Shown here: positions 42,968-54,689 of the stretch, piece after piece
How positions within the stretch are numbered: position 1 is the stretch's first letter
Layout of the letters: every line of letters begins with the position of its first letter
Assembly: GCA_023213315.1 (NCBI GenBank)
Contig: JAKCPI010002620.1
Coordinates: 1 to 64,000, forward strand
Reading direction: 5' to 3'
Length of the DNA: 64,000 nt
Origin: Euborellia annulipes
Taxonomy: Eukaryota; Arthropoda; Insecta; Dermaptera; Anisolabididae
Translations under genes and position numbers: made by a program
The notes under the pieces: generated by a model
What the model was told of the DNA's origin: nothing
Databases searched by the model: none
Seen by the model: the letters and a program-made list of their open reading frames with translations, nothing else

Positions 42968-43312
42968 CTTTTGGTGTGACTGGTCGCACACACCGTTGGA
43001 CCGATTTTAGAGAAAATCTAAAAAAAAAAAAAAAAAAAAACTGAAAAACTACATCAGTAAAGTTTTTGACAGATTTTGTATAAAAGCTAATTTTCACGCC
43101 CTAGTGGGGTGTCTAACTTAAATATAAAATTTCAACCTCCTAGCTCAATTGCTTCATGCTTGAAATTGAACCCAGACAGACACACAGACCTTGTTGCGAA
43201 AGGGGACCTCAAAACGTGTATATCCGTCAAAATATCGACATCAAATTTTTGACATGAATCCAATACTTTCTCTATATATATACCAACATATAGAAAGTAA
43301 AAGTGGCATATT
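42968..43312 (-). repeat. RA repeat, deleted copy
   Basis: ttggtgtgactggtcgcaca, a jump to cgttggaccgattttagaga, to 5' end tactttctctatatatatac. Confidence 0.7.
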
Positions 43313-43417
43313 AGAACATCATCCGGTCCCTTGACGAGGCCTTGTTGTTGCCATAGCAATGGACCTCCCCCTCCCTCCCCTCGTCACTTAATCAAGAAAG
43401 GGGAGGGTTAAAGACCT

Positions 43418-43449
<32 letters not shown>
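43418..43449. repeat. (CT)n microsatellite
   Basis: About 15 uninterrupted CT units. Similar CT/GA tracts lie at 50046-50077, 58262-58282 and 58806-58830. Confidence 0.9.
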
Positions 43450-43454
<5 letters not shown>

Positions 43455-44106
43455 ACTCTCTCTTTAGAATAATATTTAATCATTTTTCTCCACGAATTTT
43501 TTTCTTTTTATTTGTTTGCCTATAAATTTCGAAAGCATTTATAAACACTTCACAAAGTCACTTCAAAAAGAGATTTATTATCTTAGAGGAGTGAGGGAGA
43601 AAAAAGCGGAAATTTATATGATAAGCCGACGTTGAATGAAATAACAATCAATAATTCATATATTTTTTTTGTTCTTGCACAGCGAAGGATTAAAATTGGT
43701 GGCTCCGTTCAAAAATCGCTCTTCTTTTCTCGTTCAATTGATGTAGTTCCCTCTTGTCTCGGGCAACCCTTACTCACCCCATCCCGAGATAAATGAGAAT
43801 CTTTGAAAGTTGAATCCAATATTGCACTGGTTTTGTTTATTCTTTTAAAAATAAATGATCTTTCTAACTCTAGTTGAGCAGGAAGGCCTATCTCGATGTC
43901 GTTAGCATTCCCAGTAGATCTGTATTATTAGTAGAGCCCGGATGTGGATGCACAATCAAACCTTAAAATATGCATGCATTAATGCACTATAAAAATGAAC
44001 AAATATGCACTTGAAACTTAAAATATGCTCTATCACAAATTGAGTCCCATTTTATATTATTATATTTTTACTTTCTCTTCCCTATTTGCTCAGGGGCCCA
44101 TATCTT

Positions 44107-44330
44107 GTGGATACGTGGATGGCGACCACGAGCTGCCCGAGCTGGGACAGGCAGTCCTTTAGATCTTTAAATGTCTCTCTCTTCCCTCCTCTTTTCAACA
44201 GGCGTCAGACCGTGCGATGGGCCGGCCTGTCCTATTTCTTCCGGTCGTAAAAACGTATGAAAGGAGGGAAAGAGTGAGGTCCGCCGACCCCGCATCGCGG
44301 GACAAGGCGAGGAGAGAAGAAGACTTTCTC
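44107..44330 (+). repeat. unknown repeat, plus copy of an inverted pair
   Basis: atcttgtggatacgtggatg then gtcgtaaaaacgtatgaaag and gccgaccccgcatcgcggga. The same words occur inverted at 45425-45545. This copy is longer by an internal segment. Confidence 0.6.
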
Positions 44331-44559
44331 TTACCTATATGTTAATATACATATCGACTCTCTCTATTTAAAAGTGTCTAACTCAACTTTTTATCGAAAA
44401 TCATTTTTTGTTGAAAAATATCATTCTCCTTATGCCCTGAGCTGCTTAAGAGCGTAATTCAAATTTTTCAGTTCGAAAAGTGTTTAACGGAGGCTCTAAC
44501 AAGGACAATGAAATGTTTTTTGGCTCTCCTGAAAAATAAACAAAAAGCGTCGATATATA

Positions 44560-44945
44560 TTAGGGTCGGTCAAATTGTATGGGACCGAAAAAATGTAAAA
44601 AGGCACATCGCGATTCTTGTTCTATGGGTCATTCCCAAGAAACTTTCCCATAGAAACCATAGGTCAAAAATGAATTTCGAGCCCCCGGATTTTTCAAAAT
44701 AGGTATTTTTACAAAATATTCAAGAATATAGGCAAAAAATTGAGCTAGGAGGTTGAAATTTTATATTTAAATTTTGCACCCTCCTGGACCGTGAAAATAA
44801 GCTTTTAATCAAAATCGGCCAAAGAGTACTAGTACTTAACTGATGTACTTTTTCGATTTCGAGTTTTTTTCGATTTTCTCAAAATTCGCTGCAAGGGTTT
44901 TTTTTTTTTTAAATTCATAAATCAACTATTTTTTATTGCTACTGA
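44560..44945 (+). repeat. unclassified repeat plus RA body fragment
   Basis: 44735-44945 carries RA words (aaaatcggccaaagagtact, ttttcgattttctcaaaatt). 44560-44700 precedes it and is unclassified. Confidence 0.5.
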
Positions 44946-45424
44946 TTTATGATTAAAGGAAACTTAAACTATAAGCCTATAGCGTATAATATGTGCTGGT
45001 GTGTCTATGCAAATAGACTACCGTTTACAAATATTTAATTAATATTTATTGCCTAAGACATCCGGGAAAAGGCTGAGTGGCTAACTGACTGCTTTGCCTC
45101 AATAATCCTTTAAGAACATTGACTTTTATTTTATTTTTTTTTTTTGTTTCGCTCCTATTTAATATTGCAGAGGAAATAAATAAATAAATAAGGCAAACAA
45201 TTTTGTATCAGTAAAGTCCCAGTTCCACTTCTCTGGGGAATTTGTTTTCCTTCTCTCTCCCCTGACGAACGAGGGAGGAAGAAGAAGAGGAGGATGTCTT
45301 CTTTTAAGGCTCTTGTCGATAGAAAGTGTCAACTTAAAACACGGAGATATAACAGAGAGGTGAAAAAGGAGCAAGACTTTCCCTTGCATTTTACCGGCCT
45401 TGATATTTCTAGAATATCCTCGCC

Positions 45425-45545
45425 TTAATTCCGCGATGCGGGGTCGGCGAACCTCTTTTTCCCTCCAACCCTATCATGCGTTTTTGTGACCGAGAAGGAT
45501 AGAACGTCGCCATCCTCGTACCCACAAGATGCGACTTAAACTCCT
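45425..45545 (-). repeat. unknown repeat, minus copy of an inverted pair
   Basis: Mirror of 44107-44330: ccgcgatgcggggtcggcga, then ggatggcgac and gcatcttgtggg on the minus strand. Confidence 0.6.
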
Positions 45546-46110
45546 TCTAGGCAATTTAAATATAGCCTACCTACCTACCTACAAGGGCGGATACAAGGGC
45601 TGGGGGGCACTGAGTAACAGATTTTTATCTAAAATTTGGCAAACTTGAAGGGGCTCCTCTTTTGATTCTTTCCCCCTTTCTATTCGCTGACACTCAAACA
45701 AACAGAGTTCGTAGTTCGCTCTTTGGTTCTTTCGTTCATGTTTACAGGATTATTTTTAAATCTAATCCGATCATGCCTGTTTGTGTTAACTGACCCAGAT
45801 TCTTTTCAATAAAAACAAATCTTTTACGATCAAATGTCAAATATTGCTTAACATCTAAACTTCCCCCTTTTTATTTTTCCTCTGCACTCGCTTTGCCAGG
45901 AATATTCGCCAAGTGGGAGTGGGGGGGGGGGGGAGGGGACTCAACATCTCGCCAATTCAAACGAAATTAAGCTAAATAATAGAGATCAAACGTTTTTTTC
46001 TCTCGGGATTATTTTTCTTTTTTAATTCATTTTATTTATTAACAAACAAAATTGATTTTCTTCTCTCCGTTTCTGACTCTTAAAAAAAATAAATTTTATA
46101 AATAATACCC
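45546..46110. other. unique intronic sequence with one hAT-like end
   Basis: caagggcggatacaaggg at 45582-45599 is a lone hAT-like end. G-run at 45919-45931. Confidence 0.3.
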
Positions 46111-46114
46111 TTAT

Positions 46115-46142
46115 ATGACGTTTCGAGTTCATCTTCAGAGTT
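46115..46142 (-). ncRNA. hammerhead-like core with minimal stem II
   Basis: Minus strand CTGAAGA-T-GA-AC-TC-GAA-ACGT-C. Core intact, but stem II is only 2 bp. A related, more decayed copy is at 46515-46545 (GAG-AA-CTC-GAA-ACGT-C). Confidence 0.35.
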
Positions 46143-46559
46143 AATAAATTGTGTTCAATTTATACGAATTAGAATCTGGTGAGTGAAGCTCTACGTTTGC
46201 GATGTTCAACAATCTAGGGTTCGCTGGTCTGTCTGTCTGTGCGCTGGAAATGCCGGCTTCGATTTCACCCGAGTTTGCCAAATTCCGTTGCTCCCTAGCG
46301 AGATCATTTTGAATAAAAAATTTGATTACAAAATGCTCTTATCTTTTTTTTTTTTTCAATTTGGCATGACATAACAAGTAGATAATCGCAATCATGTTTA
46401 TATTTATAAATAACTTAAATTCGCCTAAAATTAACCCACGAGAATTGATTTCCCAACAAAAACCGGAAGAGAAATTTCAAGAATTATTCCTCATCTCCCA
46501 ATGCCCTTGGCGTTGACGTTTCGAGTTCTCATTCTCATAAACGTTTTCTGTCTTCGAGA

Positions 46560-46965
46560 TTAGAGTGAAGTGTCCTCGACAGAATTAAATCTTTTGTGTT
46601 TGTTGGCTGCCTGCCTGCTTCCTTTGTTATAACCCTTATGACCCAAGGGTTGGTTGCGTTTCACTCCCTATTCGTTATGCCAATTGATATGTAGAGGAAA
46701 AACTCTTAGCATGCTTTGCTTTTTTGCCCTAAGAGAAAAATTAATAACCTCTAATGGCTGTTTAATTAAATTTCTATATTTAGAATCTGTTTAAATTGGT
46801 TATGCATGCAAACTTTTATTTTTTAACGATTCCATCCATGTATGCGTAACACAAAGGCCTAAATACCAGGTGCCAGCCACTTCCGCCCTAAACTTTTTAT
46901 TTTTAAATCAATTCAACTATAAAAGTCATTCACTTATTAACTAACTACCCCCCCCCCCCCTCTTT
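46560..46965. other. unique intronic sequence
   Basis: No gene or repeat family recognised. C-run at 46949-46960. Confidence 0.2.
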
Positions 46966-46971
46966 AATTTT

Positions 46972-47125
46972 TTTTAACACTCACACTCTTTTCCTACTCA
47001 CCCTCATATTCACAGAGTCTTTTCATTTGGTATCCAAATGGCTTAAATAAAATCTTCGGACTGTCTGGGGTCCGAACCCGCGACCCTCGGTAACGCTAAC
47101 CCCTACACCAAGCCCGAGACCTTAA
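46972..47125 (-). repeat. tRNA-derived SINE, internally deleted
   Basis: Tail and agtcttttc joined directly to atttggtatccaaatggctt, then B-box and A-box regions. Confidence 0.75.
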
Positions 47126-47129
47126 AAGA

Positions 47130-47650
47130 TAATTACATTTTTGTTTGCAAAAGATGATTGCCTCCTTTTGAGACCGCTGCGGGAAATACAAATCAAAGTC
47201 TCTCAATTTGTTTGATTAAAAGAACAAAGTTGAAATCAAATTTGCCTGAGGTCGTTGAGGTAAAGGAGGCAGAGTGGCTCAGCTCCCTCGGCCTACCTGA
47301 CGATGATCCTCATGCCTCGCTGCCATTTCTTTTCTTTCTTTCTTCTCCTACGGAAATGCCTTTGCAACAAAAAAAGTAAAAATTCATTGAAAATATTTCT
47401 CAGCTCGGCTGCTGATTCGTTGGTTGCTTTAGACAATCTGAGATAAATTGCATTGGATTCCATAAGAATCTTCATTTATTTCTGTTGAACAGGCTCTACA
47501 GCTCTGAGGCTAACCAGAAAAATGACCGAAACGTTATCCTATGACGATGGCTGCAGGCATTTAACCCTAAACGTCTTCAATTTAAGCCGATTTATTCGAA
47601 TTATCTGTCAACACCAGTGGCCTGGTGCAGAAGAAACTTTGCCTCAATTA
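47130..47650. other. unique intronic sequence with a decayed ccgaaacg motif
   Basis: TGACCGAAACGTTATCC at 47524-47540 preceded by CTCTGAGGC. The core is not intact. Confidence 0.25.
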
Positions 47651-47654
47651 ATTT

Positions 47655-48235
47655 TGGTGTGACTGGTCGCACAGCACACAACTTTCTCTTACCTTATGTG
47701 TCTGTGCTTGTCACACCAGATTTTTTGTGAAGACATAGGCCTGTATTTAGAGTCCGCCAATATATTAGAATTAAAGAAAGATGTAAATAGATGAGAAAAT
47801 ATTTGGAGTTTTTTATTTTGAGCAAGTAGAAGAGTAAAGTGATCTTCAGAAGATTTCAAGGGCAAAATGAGAATATACATTTTAAAGAGCATCTAAAACA
47901 TAATTGATTTTTGAATTTTAGTCAAAATAATTAGAGCGAATTTTGAGAAAATCGAAAAAAAAAATTGAAAAAGTACATCAGTAAAGTACTAGTACTTTTT
48001 GGCCGATTTTGATTAAAAGCTTATTTTCTCGCTCCAGGAGGTGTCTAACTTAAATATAAAATTTCAACTTCCTAGCTTACTTCGCTTCCTTCATGCTTTA
48101 AATTGAACACAGACCACGAAAACCCTTTTTTCGGTTCAGGGGACCTTAGAACGTGTATCTGCGTCAAAACCTCGACATCGAATTTTTGACATAAATCCAA
48201 TATTTACATATATAGAGGTAAGAGAAAGTAGAAAT
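47655..48235 (-). repeat. RA repeat, near full-length
   Basis: 3' hairpin with a deletion (ggtgtgactggtcgcacagc ... cttgtcacaccagatttttt), body words, 5' end atttacatatatagaggtaa. Confidence 0.8.
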
Positions 48236-48239
48236 TGTT

Positions 48240-49390
48240 AATTTCTTGAAATAAAATTAAAATCCCACGTGCTTAGTTACTCTACTCCTTGGCTGCAGAG
48301 GGGAATAGCCTACATTCCAGCTGGAGGGGGCAAAAAATCAATCTACAGTATAAATAATTACACAGTTCACGTAGCCTCTAAGTGGATTATTTCCGACTTG
48401 TCATGACTTAGAAAATATCATTAATAATTCATTAAAGAATTTAGATTGATCAAAAATGATAAAATATTTATTTATTCGCTGGGAAGCGATCTCTGGCCCC
48501 GCATTGATATTATTGCCCAGAAAGAAAGGAAGCTCTGGCGCTCAAAATAAAAACACCCCATGCAGAGAAGAGAAAAAGAGTTCCATTTGGTGCTGTGCTG
48601 CATTCCTGCGATTATCTTTTCCTTTACACATTTATTCGTTGACTGGCTGTTAATTGAATTTCATTCATATCATAAATGTCTCTGCCTCTCAAAAACAAAA
48701 AAGTGCCAACGAACTTGTGCTATTTTCAATTTGTGTGTGTGTGTGTGTCCAACATTTTATTTTTAATTAAAATCTTTGATCTCTGAGGCTTTTAATTGCG
48801 TAAGAGATTTATTTTGATTACCGGATAGGGGAGAAAATCCTTTAGTTGAGCGGTACATTCATTCATCAATATTTGGCAAAGCAATTACTCTACTTTGCTA
48901 CCCCCTCTCCCCTCCCCCTCCCCCTCCCCTCCCCCACCCTCTTCCTTAGAACTTGTTTATTATTTTATCTTGTAATGCAGACGTTGAGACGTTTCTTGTT
49001 TCTTAAAGGTTTCCTATCCACTATTCCCCACTGCTTGGTCTTGCTTATTGACAATGATCTCGGTGGCTATTATTTCCTTTTGTTTCGAACTTCCGCAGAG
49101 CTCAGATTTCAATTAACTTATTACATAAATTGTCACTTTGAGGCCGATAAATCACGTTATCTCGCATTATGACAAATCGGACCCTTTAAACAAATTTTCT
49201 TATAATCGTGCTTCTCCTCTTAGAGATGTGGTCCATAATTGCCTTCGAAAAAACATTTAATCCATCAAGAAAGAAACTTTTCACTCTCCTTGGGCTCGAA
49301 TTCGAAATGCACAATTTGTAACTTTGATTTCAATTTTTTGTCATGATTTTGATAGACAATAGGTTAATTTTATTGTATAGGGTAACACTC
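48240..49390. other. unique intronic sequence
   Basis: Pyrimidine tract of CCCCT/CCCCCT units at 48901-48942. No gene recognised; the 108-residue open frame here has no domain I know. Confidence 0.25.
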
Positions 49391-49394
49391 AGAT

Positions 49395-49545
49395 TTTTCT
49401 ATTTTTTTTTCCCACCCTCACTCCCATCCACACACACACATGCACACAGTCTTTTCGGCAACTTAGGCCTTTTAGGACTTTAAACGTATATATAACAGTT
49501 AGGTCTATATTTGGGGTCCAGGCATTTTTATTTAAGCCAAATGGC
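49395..49545 (-). repeat. tRNA-derived SINE 3' part
   Basis: T-run, cacacagtcttttcggcaac, ggggtccaggcatttttatt. Head absent. Confidence 0.7.
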
Positions 49546-49556
49546 GATTTTATTTT

Positions 49557-49675
49557 TTACTTTCTCTTACCTCCATATATGTTAAAACGGTGTGTGAAGC
49601 ACAGAACTCAACTTTTCTAATTACTGAAGGTAAGAGAAAGTTGTCTGCTGAGCGACCAGTCACACCAGATTTTTT
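49557..49675 (+). repeat. RA deletion derivative: 5' end joined to 3' hairpin
   Basis: ttactttctcttacctccat is joined after about 15 bp to gtgtgaagcacagaactcaa and the second arm gaccagtcacaccagatttt. The whole body is missing. Confidence 0.65.
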
Positions 49676-49865
49676 TTACTTAATGCTATATCTCATAATC
49701 CTTTTGGAATTACATGCACCAACTCTCCCTCTCCCTCTCCAAGATTATCTGGAACTAAAGTCATTCTGTGGCTATCGTTTTTTTCGATTTTTGGCCAACT
49801 TTTTTCAAATCTAGACCGGCCCGAGGCTTCTATTAATTAAAATAAACCAAAGAGGTTAACAATGA

Positions 49866-49915
49866 CTTGACCCTGAGGATGGTATCAAATGTGTTTCCGA
49901 AACGTCGACCTTGAC
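49866..49915 (+). ncRNA. hammerhead-ribozyme-like core
   Basis: CTGAGGA at 49873-49879, T, an imperfect stem II between GGTATC... and ...GTTTCC, GAAA at 49899-49902, then CGTC. Core intact, stem II weak. Confidence 0.4.
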
Positions 49916-50045
49916 TTCCGTGACATCAACTTAGCTGCCTCGCTCATTTAACTCCTGTATTATTAGACAATTATGATGATTGATTGTAAAGTTTGAAAGA
50001 TAAAGTTTGCAAATGACAATTGGCGCTGACTGGGTCAAGGCCATT

Positions 50046-50076
<31 letters not shown>

Positions 50077-50079
50077 TCA

Positions 50080-52600
50080 GAGACACACAAGTCATTAGAA
50101 ATTGATTATTTCTTAACTTTTTATTTTTTTTTAACAAAACAATAGATGGTTTTGATTCTCTTTTGTTCATATTTTAGTTTAGCTCTTTTTTCAATCCTTT
50201 TCGGCATCTAAGGCCATTTAGAGCTAGTCCCTACTTATTTGACCATGACCTCTGGAACAAGAAGCGAGTACTCTATCTACCCCTTGCTACCCTGTGGGGT
50301 ATTCTCAACCCCTAACCTTCCGTTGGTCGGCATTCCTAGCGTCATTTTAGAAAAGCTGTTTTTTGGCTGTAGAGGCCATTAGGTTTCCATTAAACAAAAT
50401 ATATATTTTTATTAAAAAGCTTATCATTAATACAGCTGGGCGTAAGTTTTGGCATTGCGCTCAAGTGCAACGATCTTGGTGGCTGTTGCTCTCCCTTCTT
50501 TCTTCGGCCTTTGAGGCCAATTAACTCTTTAGAACGGAATTATAATCGAAATCAACCGATAAACAAAAGTGCCCCCCCCTTCGGGTTACAATTAACTGAA
50601 ATGGCTAGAGCCTGCTTTTTCAGGTTTAAATTGTAAGAATTCGAGAAGAGAGTTTTCTTATTTTTACAGAATTTTTACTTTTTTTTTAATGGAATGTCGA
50701 GGATTGGGGGAGGATAAAATTTTAAGATGAGTCACTCGCCCAGAAAGAATCTTTGGTTTTTGACCTTGCATAGCAGCAGCAGCATCCCTCCTTCAGGACT
50801 CCCCTCCCCTCCCCTCCCCTCCCCTTTATTTATGACTTCTCTCTCTAAATTAAATTCTATCCATCTACGTTTAGCCTAACCAGAAGAGTATTTTCGCTAG
50901 CATATTGCCCACATATTGTCTCTCTCTTTCACTTTTTATTTTTGTTACGATATAATAAATGAATTGAGATTTCTCACTTTAATTTAATCTCTTTCTTATA
51001 AAAAAGGAAAAAAGAATTAAATGCTGAGACGTCGAAAGAGGAATTGCCAGTGCTATCTCGACATTAACTGATTCTTGCTTCCTCTCGTTGCCAGTAATTT
51101 TGAATATAAAACTTCTAGCAAACTCCCTCTCCGCTTTTGTATTTTGCCCCCCCCCCCCCCTTTGTCATTTGTGTGATCCATCCATCATTCAAGTGCAAAC
51201 ACATCAGAGAGCATTTCTCAAAAGCAAATATTTTCTCTCCTTATTGATTAAACTATTTCTCTATGACCAGGAAGTCCAGCAACTTTTCTTCGCCAATAAA
51301 TAAATGATAAGCGATTTAAATGACGAAAAAGCATTTGACTCGTTGGCCTGCACCTGTGAGGCGGGCCTCCCTCAAAAACTTCCCTTTTTTGACCCTCTAA
51401 TCAACCCTTCTTCCTTTAATCAGTTAATATTGTAATTAAATAATTAACTTCATTTGATTCAATATCGTAATAATTTAACTCTCTCTTCATTTACATTAGT
51501 ACTTGATTATGTTTGCAGCTAATTAAGTTGAAAAGCTAATAAATAAGCGGGACGGGGAGGGGGGGGGGGGTAAGCACAATAAAACACTTGCTCTTATTAT
51601 TTAATGGCACAGCAGCGACACCGAAAACTTGGATACTCGTAACTGTTAATAATAAAGTTTGCTCTCTCTTAAATTATCATTCAATTTTATAACTTCTCTC
51701 TCTCTCTTTATTGTTTCCACTTTACTTGGATTAAATTAGTGGTGTGATACAAATGACTATTAATTATTAATTACTCTGGATGCGCGCGCGTGCATTTCAC
51801 TAATGTTTGCCCTCCCCCCCCCCCCCGGAGTTTTTTCGCCCTTTTTGTAGAAATATCTAATTATGAAGGCAGTCAAAGTGTTGATTGTAATTGACTTTTT
51901 TTAAACCGCGCCGAATTTAAGCAACATGTTGACATTTTGCAATCTCGGCCATCTTTTATGCAAAATGGAAAAAAAAAATATTTTTATGGATCCTTTATTA
52001 ACTTCGTGTCTAAAGGACATCTTGCCTATTGCAGCCAAGGGGCATGCGATGCACAGAGCCTGCAATTTCTGCAAATTTCTAATGAAATCTCATTTGCCCG
52101 GGGGCCGTTACTGTCTATTGGGGCCCGGTGGTCTTGGTATTACACACATGCCTAGCAACGGGCACGCGATTCCCGTCGCCTTCGAGATGCACTTGCCAAA
52201 TATACTCGTCGATTAAATTCATTAAATAAAACAGAGTCGTTAGATAATTCATTTAAGAAAATGTGTTAAGAGAGGAGATATTAATTAACCCTTGAGAGAA
52301 TTTTCTCTTTCTCTCTGTTGTATGGGATATCGATTGGTGAAAAGGAGCGGGCAGGGGCGGGGAGGGGGAGAGGGGGGAGGGGGGGCAACTTGCCCTCCCT
52401 TCTTCGTAGTCCCCCGATCAATATACACGCATCGCATCGCATCGCATTGCATTGGATTGGATTGGATTGTCCCAATTCATTTGACAACTTACCTAGCCTA
52501 GGCTAGCCAAGACTAACTAACATTCTAAAAGATCACCAGCCTATATCTCAAAAAATAATTATCCTTTTACTAACATAAAATAGATGAGTACTCAATAAAT
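50080..52600. other. unique intronic sequence with simple repeats
   Basis: (CT)n at 50046-50077, (CCCCT)5 at 50801-50826, (GCATC)n / (GGATT)n at 52426-52470, C/G runs at 51147, 51562 and 51812. No gene recognised. Confidence 0.3.
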
Positions 52601-52693
52601 TTTAATAGCGGTGGTGGATAGCTGAATAGATCTAGAAAGGATTAAAGAAAGAGCCAATGCAGATATTTTTATTTCGTTTATTAGGCACTTCAA

Positions 52694-52738
52694 GCCGACG
52701 TTTCGGTCAGATTTCCGACCATCCTCAGGGTTGTAGTG
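52694..52738 (-). ncRNA. hammerhead-ribozyme-like core, best stem II
   Basis: Minus strand: CAACC, CTGAGGA (52728-52722), T, stem II GGTCGG-AAAT-CTGACC (6 bp), GAAA (52704-52701), giving GAA-ACGT-C, then GGCTTG, which pairs with the upstream CAACC across a one-base bulge. The downstream sequence carries AATAAA-type words as at 7085. Confidence 0.55.
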
Positions 52739-52825
52739 TATCAATAAAACTCCTCAAAAGTCTCAAACTATATAAATCTATCTATTTATCTATCTATAGC
52801 GGTATATCTATATCTATATCTCTAT

Positions 52826-53470
52826 ATATATAAAGAGACTTGTGACTTACTAAGTGATGACAACGCCCAGCCTAAACTTATACTATAATACCTATAAAGC
52901 TGAAATTTGGCATGTAGATTACTTTTATTGCGTAGGCGTCATTTAAGAAGCGAATTTTCGAAATTCCGATTTTAAGACCCCCAAATCGACATTTTTGGGT
53001 AAAATTTTGATTTTACTATTTCTTAACCGAAATGAGATAGCAATTTGCTTTCTTCTCTAAAACCTTCCTTAGATAAAATTCAAAAATCATTGTTTCAGGG
53101 TTTTTTGAAATTCGGCCCTTAAGTACCCCAAATCTCTATTTTTGTGAAAAATTATGATTTTTCAACTTTTAACTTAAATGAGATATCAATATGCTTCTAT
53201 GCTAAAAGCTCCCCTAAAAACCATTTTCGGGGTTTTTTGAAATTCGGCCCCTAAGGACCCCAAATCTCTATTTTTGTGAAAAATTATGATTTTTCAACTT
53301 TTAACTTAAATGAGATATCAATATGCTTTCTATGCTAAAAGCTCCCCTAAAAACCATTTTCGGGGTTTTTTGAAATTCGGCCCCTAAGGACCCCAAATCT
53401 CTATTTTTGTGAAAAATTATGATTTTTCAACTTTTAACTTAAATGAGATATCAATATGCTTAGGTAGTAG
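52826..53470 (+). mobile_element. Helitron-like 5' region with a 133-bp tandem repeat
   Basis: TCTCTATATATATAAAGAGAC at the left is Helitron-start-like. From about 53095 to 53465 a unit of 132-133 bp (tttttgaaattcggccc... gatatcaatatgctt) is repeated nearly three times. The last two copies are almost identical and the first is diverged. Confidence 0.5.
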
Positions 53471-53596
53471 GCTTATATAAATGTAAATGTTCGTTTGTAT
53501 CTAATCGACAATCTCCGAAAGTACCGGACCGGTTGCTTTGAAATTTTGACACAACCTTCCATGTGATTATGAGCGTGTGTTGATATACTTTTATTA

Positions 53597-53670
53597 AAAA
53601 ATCTGGTGTGACTGGTCGCACAGCATACAACTTTCCCTTACCTTACGATAGGAAGTTGAAATTTTATATT
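53597..53670 (+). repeat. RA fragments joined
   Basis: aaaaatctggtgtgactggt hairpin arm fused to gaagttgaaattttatattc from the RA body. Confidence 0.5.
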
Positions 53671-54635
53671 CAAGAAGTCAAGCCATGATAGCAAATTTGC
53701 GAGATGAGTTTGTGTTTGATTGCAAAAGTTGCGCCCCACTCGAACCAGGGTCTCCACGCTTCGCGGCGGAGGAAGGGAACTAGATTTATCCTAGGTCGCC
53801 GGCCCGGTCTATTTTTATACGGCCTCCAATATTTTTGACATGCCAACGTCTTACCTTACATGTGTGTATTATTATTATTATTATTATTATGTTAGGACCT
53901 AAGACACTTTGAACTGCGACCATTAGTTGATCTTTTGTTCTATGCTTTGTTGTCCAATATTTATTTGTCCTTAGAATAGACCCGTCCCTTTTACCAGGGC
54001 CAGTATATTCTTTGTAGAGACTTTTGATATTTCCTCAGGTTTTATTTCAGCCCTTTCGAAAATTAGCCTTTTTTGACGGGATCCATGTGTGTATAGTGAC
54101 CGGGTAGGGAGGCATGCACGAAAAAGTTATCGGCTTGAATAACTCCTCTGTCTTAAGAGGTATAATTATGTGGAATATACGGTTAGAAAGAATGATTCTT
54201 CACCTAAAGATTTCACTATTTATTTTTTCCTATCATTTCATTTTACCGCGCTGCGGTAAATTCTAATTTGAATGTTTTAACCACTGTAGATTCCGAACGG
54301 CTAATCAGATCAGACTAAATGTGATGTCAATTTGTGAAAAAGAAAACCTCTAATAAAATGAATAAAAAATCACGAGTAATTAACTCTAAAATCAATTTTT
54401 TTCTCGAAAAAACTCATTTTTTAGGCAAAAGTCGCCCTTAATGGATAAAAGTTTGGCCACACCTGTCATTAGGAAAAAATTCAGAAAAAAAAAAGATAAA
54501 ATGATATGAATTTTTTATAGGAAATACAAGTTTCGGTTTCGGCTGAAAATCTTGTTTCTGTCGGACCCTACCTGTCATATATTGTTACTATGGACATGTT
54601 TGTTAATTAGAACAAAGTACTAGTAAAAAAATCAA
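53671..54635. other. intronic sequence, no gene recognised
   Basis: (ATT)n at 53867-53890. A ctcgaaccagggtctccacg word at 53740 resembles a tRNA/SINE B box on the minus strand, but no A box was found. Confidence 0.25.
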
Positions 54636-54639
54636 ACAA

Positions 54640-54682
54640 TACTTTCTCTCTATATATTTTAATATAGGTAAGAGAAAGTAGA
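54640..54682. repeat. solo RA 5' hairpin
   Basis: atactttctctctatatatt...ataggtaagagaaagtag without body. Confidence 0.6.
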
Positions 54683-54689
54683 AATAGCT

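Noticed and set aside
51020..51045. CTGAGACGTCGAAAG as a hammerhead-like core
   Set aside because: CTGA and GAAA are too close for any stem II and the core spacing is wrong.
53095..53465. CRISPR-like array
   Set aside because: Units of 133 bp are contiguous without spacers, and the genome is eukaryotic.
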